A stretch of DNA of 64,000 nucleotides, taken from positions 7,712,501 to 7,776,500 of the forward strand of contig CAHIKZ030001813.1 in assembly GCA_903632075.3 (NCBI GenBank). The letters run 5' to 3'. The notes below the pieces were generated by a model that had not been told where the DNA came from, did not search any database, and worked only from the letters and a program-made list of their open reading frames with translations. Shown piece by piece: positions 57,176 to 64,000 of the stretch (within the stretch, counting starts at the first letter, position 1; every line of letters begins with the position of its first letter). The translations under genes and the position numbers were made by a program. Source of the stretch: Acanthosepion pharaonis. Taxonomy: Eukaryota; Mollusca; Cephalopoda; Sepiida; Sepiidae.

Positions 57176-57280
<105 letters not shown>

Positions 57281-57313
57281 TCAGCACATATGTATCTATC
57301 TATCGATCTATCT

Positions 57314-57360
57314 ATCTGTCTAACTCTGCATCATTTAACTCATATCTGTTTGTCTGTTTC

Positions 57361-57402
<42 letters not shown>

Positions 57403-57452
57403 AGGCACTATTAGACCTATATCGAAAGGCACCACTGCGAAATCACGAAGAC
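57314..57452 (+). repeat. Direct repeat with (CTAT)n core, copy 1
   Basis: 'tgcatcatttaactcatatc' + 'tgtttgtctgtttct', (CTAT)n, then 'caggcactattagac' + 'tatatcgaaaggcaccactg'. Copy 2 is at 57738-57894 with a longer (CTAT)n and few substitutions. Confidence 0.92.
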
Positions 57453-57737
57453 ATTGACTTCAGGGATGCAAGTATTGCCACCTTTTAAAAGATGGGTGTT
57501 TGTTAATGACAAAAAGGAATAAGCGATTAGCAATTATAACGAAAGAAACGAATCAGAAACAAGAAAAATATCACTGGGAGCGAAGAATTATCATTGGGAA
57601 CAATGCGTGATATGTTGTATTTTATTTGGTATATGACAGTGTGTACTAAACATCCACTTGGAAATGTTGGAAACACTGGCAGAGAAAGAAGAAGCTTGGA
57701 TAGATACACGTATGTTTCGAGCGACGAGTGAATAGAC

Positions 57738-57789
57738 TATCAGTCTAACTCTGTCTGCATCATTTAACTCATATCTGTTTGTCTGTTTC

Positions 57790-57847
<58 letters not shown>

Positions 57848-57894
57848 AGGCACTATTAGACGTATATCGAAAGGCACCACTGTGAAATCACGAA
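57738..57894 (+). repeat. Direct repeat with (CTAT)n core, copy 2
   Basis: Same unit as 57314-57452, offset about 424 bp. The tract at 57789-57847 is about four units longer. Confidence 0.92.
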
Positions 57895-57929
57895 TCATAT
57901 AGAAGGACAGAACATCTGAGAATCAAGGA

Positions 57930-58195
57930 AATTTTAAGGAAAATGAATTGGAATCAAATTGACAGTCATAATCAGAACGATAAAACTCATATTTCTTGAA
58001 CGCACATTGTCGAAAATGTGCGTTTGGCAATTTAACAGTGACATGATATAAATTGCGGGGAGACAGCAAGTAATCTGTTTAATGAGTTTGAGTAAATGCA
58101 TAGTAGAACAGAAATAATGATATTCACTGAGAGGCAATGGTGATAGAAAGTTGTGGAGAGCCATTATCGTCCAGGTTCTGAAAGTAAATTAGCTA
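57930..58195 (+). pseudogene. Non-LTR RT tail relic F
   Basis: Plus strand: 'IFLERTLSKMCVW' (decayed FLGHIMRKEGLENL box), then, after one stop, one frame with 'GRQQVICLMSLSKCIVEQK' (the basic GRqR..yL.sLskWmvEQ box), two stops, and 'GDRKLWRAIIVQVLK' (the final WRAMIxxVLkG box). It covers only about 85 codons. It follows directly after the second (CTAT)n direct repeat. Confidence 0.8.
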
Positions 58196-58410
58196 TAATA
58201 GAAAAACAAAATGCATATATACGTAAACAATGTGATCCTTTAAAGACTTTAAATATCTGTATCAGAATCAAGCTGATCACGCCCATAGAAATAATTTTTC
58301 TTGAAGTGATAGAGATTTTTACGAGATATGCTTCTGTCGAAATTATCCGCAAAACGACAACAGGAGATTTTTAATCCCAGAAAATATTTTTTATATCGTA
58401 AGAATTAATT

Positions 58411-58712
58411 TGGAATAATAATGATTTAGAGATACAAATCCTACTAATTAACCCGTAGCTGGGGGAAAGATTGGTGGATTCATAACTTTCCCGTGGTTAT
58501 TTGCGCATAAGTGAATATAACAAACCTAACTAGAATTTGAACTCGGCTCTCCGATTTCCAATTGCAAATTTCTAATTCATCACGCGCACATTTATGCTCA
58601 TTGTACCTGGTATTCATTAGATTTCACCTTTCTAGGTACTGACTAGGTTCAAATTTGCTTAATTTCGCTGATCAGAACAGAAGCGGTGTTTCAACGTGAT
58701 TTGAACGTAAAC
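58411..58712 (-). mobile_element. 5S/tRNA chimeric SINE, copy 5
   Basis: Minus strand: the 5S-like head starts near 58712 ('gaaacaccgcttctgttctg', 'agcgaaattaagcaaatttg', 'cagtacctagaaagg', then 'taccaggtacaatgagc'). The tRNA-like segment has a box A-like 'gatgaattagaaatttg' and box B-like 'gagttcaaattctag' (about 58530-58600). The body shares 'ttatttgcgcataagtgaat' and 'attaacccgtagc' with copy 2. The far tail is missing. Confidence 0.82.
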
Positions 58713-59039
58713 CGGCAGTTGAGTTGCTTCAGCACATTGCTTAGAATGGTTAAAAATCAAGTAACACCATTTCCCGTAATGAAAAAATTTAAAGGAGGAA
58801 ATGTTGGAAAGCAATTATGTTTTGATAGTCCCTCAGAGATTTAATTCAATGTTGCTTTTCAGTCGGTTACAAGAAAACGACCTGTTCGACTCGCAAGCTA
58901 TAAACTGTTTCGGGCGCTGAAATTGTTGGAATAATTATATTTTGCCATATTTGAAATAGTTACCACATATAAGTTACAAAAAAATTCTCTTACTGAAGAG
59001 ATATTTTAGATAAGGATGCAAGGAATTCTATAAAAAACT

Positions 59040-59300
59040 GCATGTAAAGAACTTGAAAGTCTAAAGAAAAATGGAAATAAAAAAGACACATAGTGAGACT
59101 CAGGATGAGGGAATAGAAATTTATGGAAGACATAAGGAAAAGGGCTGAAAAAATATGATACTCACTGGCTTTACTGAAGGCAATATGCAAAGAAATATAC
59201 AGGGACTAACCTAGCTAACGAGTTTGTGTCAAGTGATAGCAGAATAGATATTGGGTGGGATAAAAAAACAAATAAATTTGTCCAAAACCTAAAATAGAGA
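59040..59300 (+). pseudogene. Non-LTR RT tail relic G1
   Basis: The plus-strand frame 'ILTGFTEGNMQRNIQGLT' then stop then 'LTSLCQVIAE' (59160-59250) matches the L.LTGkiEGkr.RGRqr..yLTsLckwmAEQ segment of the RT tail family. Upstream and downstream parts are too decayed to read. It lies just ahead of relic G2, in the same orientation. Confidence 0.65.
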
Positions 59301-59349
59301 GGACATTCTTTAGATACGCGATCATTCACATCTCAGAAGTAAAATGAAT

Positions 59350-60095
59350 GCTGAACCTTTATGCAATAACGGTCTTCCGATACGGCAGTTAATGCAAGTC
59401 AATTTCCTCACAAATGAATACGAGCCTTGTGGTAACAGAATGATACTGAGTGGACCAGAGATTGAACATACGAATAACGGGGATGTTTTAAGGAAATTTG
59501 AAAGAAAAAAACACATTTATACGTAGAATCAGAAAAAAATCTAGCAAATATAATGAGGAATGAGAACTTGGAGAATTGTATACTCATAGGGCATACAGAA
59601 AAAGGAAAACACAACAATTTATGTTGTGTCAGAGGAAAACAGAATAATACATGTTGTGTCAGAGAAAAAACAGAGAATAATATACGTTGTGTCGTAGGCA
59701 AACAGAAAGTAATATATGTTGTGTCAGAGGAAAACAGAATAATACATGTTGTGTCAGAGAAAAAACAGAGGCTAATATATGTTGTGTTGTAGGCAAACAG
59801 AAAATAATATATGTTGTGTCAGAGGAAAACAGAACAACCCATGTTGTGTCAGAGTAAAACAGAGAACAAATATCTTGTGTCGTAGGAAAACAAAATAATA
59901 TATGTTATGTCCGAGGAAAACAGAATATGTTACGTCAGAAGAAAACAGAGAATGATAAATCTAACAAGCTTGTGTAAAATGATGGCAGAATATTGACTGG
60001 GAAGTTTACTGAAATCAAAAATCTTACTGAAAGATACAAATCTTAAGAAGTTGGGGAGGATCTTAATCGTCAAAATCCTACTTACAATGAAAACA
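59350..60095 (+). pseudogene. Non-LTR RT tail relic G2, split by a minisatellite
   Basis: Plus strand: 'WFYRRMIL' trace, 'EHTNNGDVLRKFERKK' (the VTNEEVLRRi..KR box), 'ANIMRNENLENCILIGHTE' (the GHIMRNE..E.L.L.GkiEGK box, 59535-59605), then about 330 bp of tandem repeat, then 'MINLTSLCKMMAEY' (the yLTsLckmmAEQ box, 59953-59993) and a decayed final box. Only about five to ten residues normally separate the two boxes, so the minisatellite has grown inside the retroelement copy. An open frame of 79 codons across the repeats (59553-59792) is an artefact. Confidence 0.78.
59617..59945 (+). repeat. Minisatellite, 30-33-bp units, 95-bp higher order
   Basis: Eleven units start at 59621, 59651, 59684, 59716, 59746, 59779, 59811, 59841, 59872, 59902 and 59927, each with 'atgttgtgtcagagga' or close to it. 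Three unit types (30, 33 and 32 bp) repeat in fixed order, giving a 95-bp period (59621, 59716, 59811) before the array decays. Confidence 0.95.
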
Positions 60096-60158
60096 GTAGC
60101 TTTCATCGAGTTGTTTAATTTTTTTGCTGATATATTTTCCACAGTTCACGGTATAACG

Positions 60159-60396
60159 TGTTGTAACCTAGAAAGGGTTACTGAATGAGGAATAAACAAA
60201 AACGGAAGTTGGAAATGAAATGGTAATATTTATAACATCAAGAATAGAATACTCTCCCACGGCGTCAAATAGGTAAACCACTGCTAAAGGTGGACCACTT
60301 AGACAACATATTACTCACCACAACTTACAATATTGTCCATCGTATTTATTAGGATTGGGACAAACGTATTAGTTTTCTTATGTAGGGTATATAACA
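60159..60396 (+). repeat. Dispersed repeat R1, copy 2
   Basis: Collinear with 12419-12653 over about 235 bp, same orientation, moderately diverged. Starts 'tgttgtaacctagaaa', ends 'gggtatataaca'. Confidence 0.75.
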
Positions 60397-61852
60397 AAAT
60401 GTCTCACTGTTTGTTAGAATTCTAAATATTGAGAATATTTCGGTCGAAAATCAAAAAAAGAATGTTTTAAGATAAAGTGTGACACGCGCATGTACTAGTC
60501 ACTCATTTATTAGTCTTAAAATTTGTCACGGTTTTTCTTGAAAGATATGAAAGTTGAGAAATTTAAAACACGCGGAAAATTTGATAAAATTTAGTGAAAT
60601 TTCGGTAAAAAACATGAACCCATATTAAATAACACAAGCATGTGCACAGTTATAGTAAATTTCACTTTCCGGCTCAGATGCAACTCATAGCGAAATTCAA
60701 CAACCGAATTTTTATTGCCCTTATAGAACGGGGAATATTGGTAACTTCGACATGTGGAATAAAAAACATTAACCTTTTTTTATGCAACTCTATTTGTCTC
60801 ATTTAGTAAGACGCATTGGAACAATGACTGATACGTTCCAAATGCTAATAAAAAAAAGAATCAGAAGAATTTCCTTAGAAAAAAAAAAGAAAAAAAAATT
60901 ACTAGTATAAGTATCTCCATTACATTTACGATAGCTAAGTTAAAGAAAAGAAAAATCTTTCTTGAAGCTTTCATTTTATCTTTAATTGAATGCTAAAGGA
61001 TTAAATTTACTATTTTCAATAAGCAAAACACACTAGTGTATTTCAACAGAAATTATATTGATCAAAATAGTTTTTCATTTTTTATTCAATAACCTCGTGA
61101 AAGTCGTCCAGTTCTGACATCTTTGTAAGCACAAGTGAGTTCTCGATTTTAAAAACCTTCCAAAATAAAATATACTTTTCTGAAACTTTATTTGAGGAAT
61201 GTTAACTGATTTAAAGTATAATTTATCTGATTTGAAATAAATATTATTTACATTGAGTTTACAATAAAACTGAATGTTTATATTATTTTTACGTACTCAA
61301 TAATCTTTAAAAATTAATGTTTTATTGAATTTTAGATAAATTTCGGCCTTAAATTTATTATGGTTATCGCTCTTTTTCTGATAATGTAGCGTATTGTCTA
61401 CTGTATTTAAAAAATTGGCACGTTTATACACTAATATATTCAGATCGAAATCTCATAAAATTAAGTTAGTGGGGCTAACAGCTGTATAGAAAATCTTTTT
61501 ACCAAGCTTTTCTAAATAAATCATATTTTTAAAAAAATAATTTTATTCATTTGTAAAAGTTCTGAGAATTTCATTAAAATCCAATAATTATTCGATTATT
61601 TTAATCATTTCCAATGCAATGTGTTTTTTTTACCACAAAGAAGACGTTAAATTTCCCATTGTAATATTTGGCCCACTATTGACGCAAAAATAAAGATTTA
61701 TAACCTAAATTTAGAACGTGGTAGAAAGAATTAATAAAATTAATAAAATAGCAAAAAATACTGTTCTCTTTCCTCTTAATAATTACATACATATTTTTTA
61801 TATAGAACTTTGTTTTCATCAGGTTTGTGTCCCTTTTTCATCATGCTAAAAT
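60397..61852. other. No gene seen
   Basis: AT-rich sequence without recognisable elements. Confidence 0.4.
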
Positions 61853-61915
61853 CAGAAAGAGACGATATTTCAGAAAGAGACGATATTTCAGAAAGAGACG
61901 ATAATTCAGGAAGAA
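61853..61915 (+). repeat. 18-bp minisatellite
   Basis: About three and a half units of 'cagaaagagacgatattt'. Confidence 0.92.
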
Positions 61916-62887
61916 AGGTCTCGATAATTTGACACGCACAAGAAAACACTGAAGATGAAACAATAATAGGGAATAACCGAGTTACATACTGAAAGTGACC
62001 GTGTAAATGGAATGCAAAGGAGGGACTGCGCTTTTTTTAGTCCTAAACTTACAAAATGCATTTTCTAAGAATTCATGGATTTATTCTATTCCGCCATTTT
62101 CTTATGACTTCCAAATTATTATAGTGAATACTCGTATATTAAAAAGACGGTAGACGTAATATACACTGTTTAAATTAAAAAACGTTTGTTTAAAATAAAC
62201 CATATATATATATGAGTGTATGTGTGTGTATGTGATATTTATAGTCGCGTGATGATCTCAAATGCGTGAAACTTGTGTAGTGACTCGAGCTGTCCTTCGG
62301 AGAGTGTTGATGTTGGGAAGCGTTTTGCTCTGTCTCGGCAGTGTAGGCGTTGAGCAATTTAGTCTCATGCGTAGGTGGGTGTTTGTCTTTTGATATTTTT
62401 TTTCTGTTTATTGTTTCATTTCTTGTACAGGATCTTTTACTTGTCTATGGTTTTAGGTCTTTGGTAAGTTTTCTGTTGGCCGCACCAACATTGTCGGGTT
62501 GTTTAACCTACTTTATGCATAATGCGACCTCTACATATTTTACCCTGATTACCTGTGTATAGTGCTCATCGAAAATGCATAAAGTTTAATCTCTTCAAAA
62601 TAAAATGGCCTGCGTTTAGTGCGATCCCCTATTTATAACATATCATAAATATCGCATTGTACTCGAGTACATGCAGTAATTTTCACATGTCGATGGAACG
62701 TATATATGTGATAGGATGTTACATTTAAACATTTTATATGGCCCCACACTTTCTAATATGCTATTTTTTAGATTATTATAGAATATAAGGATTTCTAAGT
62801 TATACTTTAAGTAGAAAATATTAAATTTTGTTTTTAGTAATAAATTTTTATCTAAACCAGTGAGTGACTAAGAAAGAAACCGTACTG
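61916..62887. other. No gene supported
   Basis: A short TA/TG run at 62200-62233. A 70-codon hydrophobic ORF at 62350-62562 sits in a GC-richer patch but has no recognisable domain. Confidence 0.35.
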
Positions 62888-62985
62888 CAAAATTCGCCGT
62901 AAATATTCTTGAAAACTCACTTCAGGAATTTTCTCCGTAAGAAACTTCACCGTATAGAATTTTTGCCGTGAGAAAATTTCACACA
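62888..62985 (+). repeat. Array of ~16-bp motif, forward
   Basis: Five to six degenerate units: 'cgccgtaaatattctt', 'ctccgtaagaaactt', 'caccgtatagaattttt', 'gccgtgagaaaattt'. Approximate consensus is c.ccgtaagaaatttt. Confidence 0.75.
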
Positions 62986-63023
62986 TTTTCTTTTTCGATA
63001 CCCGTCACTTTTGGAGTAATGTA

Positions 63024-63093
63024 CAATTTAATATGCGAAAGACCTTGTTATCAAGTATATTTTAATTATATAACAAGGTAGTATATTAAATTG
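63024..63093. repeat. Imperfect palindrome
   Basis: 'caatttaatat' and 'ccttgttat' pair with 'ataacaagg' and 'atattaaattg' around an AT-rich loop. Confidence 0.8.
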
Positions 63094-63599
63094 TTTAAAT
63101 GTTTTTGTGTTTGATGAATTGAATTTCCGTTATGCTTCGGATCAAAAGGTGGTATGTTGTTATAATATATGTTCAAATATAAGAAAGTATATTTCAATAT
63201 TTATGTATTTATAGTGAATTAAAAACAGTTTACATTTGCAAATAATTTCAAAAGAATTAGTGACAATTTGAAAAGTTATTTTTCTTTGATCAGATCTTTT
63301 ATATTGAAGTTGGTTTCGTATTCAAGTTGTAAGGTGGATTAAAATAATATATATTGCTTGGGTGAGAATTTTTGACAGACTGATAATATGTTAACAGAAA
63401 GTTTAGCGTTAAGTCTGAAATATGAAATTGCATGACGTAGGCTCTGGTGTCAAGTTGAAATTTTTGCGCTCCTCCCTGACGAGGATGAATGATGCCGGAT
63501 TTGGATCCTAGAATTTTGCTTATGAAAATGTTAAAATCGAAGTAATAATAGAGTGAGCCAGCCATACTTGATAATAAGATATTCGCATATAAAAAAAAA

Positions 63600-63715
63600 T
63601 GAGGCGAAATTGTCTTACTGAAAAAATCCTATACAGCAAAGTTTTCTACGGTGAAAAATCCCAAGGCGAGATTTCCTAACGCAAAAATGTTTACGGAGAA
63701 TGTTCCTAGAACCAT
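63600..63715 (-). repeat. Array of ~16-bp motif, inverted
   Basis: Minus-strand units 'ctccgtaaacattttt', 'gcgttaggaaatct', 'cgccttgggattttt', 'caccgtagaaaacttt', 'gctgtataggatttttt' show the same consensus as 62888-62985 in opposite orientation. Confidence 0.75.
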
Positions 63716-64000
63716 GAAACATGCAGAGTGACACAAAGAAAGAGACAAACTTAAGGAGAGAAAGGTGGAGAGAAAAACAACAACGATATAAAGAGAGGCT
63801 GGTCTAAGCAGTGCAAGAGAATGATTACAGAAACAGAGAGGAAGAGAAAGACAAAGAGCGACAAAGGGAGAATCATATAATAAGAGAAGCAAATAATGAC
63901 AAAGAGAGAATCAGATAAGAGAAGCAAAGAGCGAGAAAGAGAGAATCAGATAATAAGAGAAGCAAAAGAGCGAGAAAGGAGAATCAGATAATATGAGGAA
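63716..64000 (+). repeat. Purine-rich minisatellite at the window edge
   Basis: The plus strand is rich in GAGA. From about 63855, three to four diverged ~40-bp units contain 'agagaatcagataataagag' + 'aagcaaa.gagcgagaaag'. The array continues past the window end. Confidence 0.85.

Noticed and set aside
62350..62562. 70-codon hydrophobic ORF as a small membrane protein
   Set aside because: Length is within chance for this composition and there is no supporting signal.

Overview
This window is AT-rich eukaryotic DNA made almost entirely of mobile-element relics and simple repeats. I found no host protein-coding exon, no intact ORF of a known host family, and no functional tRNA or rRNA gene. 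Long (TA)n tracts (about 30), (CA)n, (CTAT)n, Tc1/mariner elements, chimeric 5S/tRNA SINEs and many 5'-truncated non-LTR retrotransposon tails fit a large animal genome. My best guess is a coleoid cephalopod such as an octopus, or another mollusc. That is inferred from repeat style only; no diagnostic gene supports it.

Layout. 0-9.3 kb: a SINE, a Tc1-like DD37E element with IR/DR ends, a CR1-like relic, a second SINE, palindromes beside (TA)n, and a hammerhead-ribozyme fold on the minus strand at 8.7 kb. 9.3-19.9 kb: a decayed Tc1 copy, a solo LTR with a perfect 5-bp target duplication, a three-unit array built from a SINE-tail-like sequence, another SINE, and two reverse transcriptase (RT) tail relics. 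20.1-21.2 kb: a pyrimidine-strand minisatellite. 22.3-27.8 kb: two more Tc1-like elements; the first has an internal tandem duplication and no recognisable catalytic domain. 28-38 kb: a SINE, large palindromes, two RT tails (one inserted into one copy of a tandem duplication), and a second hammerhead-like fold. 38.3-42.8 kb: a decayed minus-strand Ty3/gypsy element with both LTRs, RT and integrase remnants, a polypurine tract, a non-LTR tail inserted in its 3' LTR, and a tRNA-derived SINE inside. 44.5-46.7 kb: a solo LTR nested in a CR1-like relic, then a long purine-strand tract. 50-54 kb: an RT relic with its YADD-box region and a 1.29-kb mariner that is close to intact. 54-64 kb: (TA)n, (CTAT)n and palindromes, RT tails (one split by a 30-33-bp minisatellite with a 95-bp higher-order period), a SINE, and inverted arrays of a ~16-bp motif near the right end.

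The elements do not form a pathway. The common theme is nesting, and the repeated adjacency of TA-targeting DNA transposons and hairpin-forming palindromes to (TA)n microsatellites. The most unusual signals are the two hammerhead-like folds, of the kind known from Penelope-like retroelements, and the family of microsatellite-flanked palindromes.
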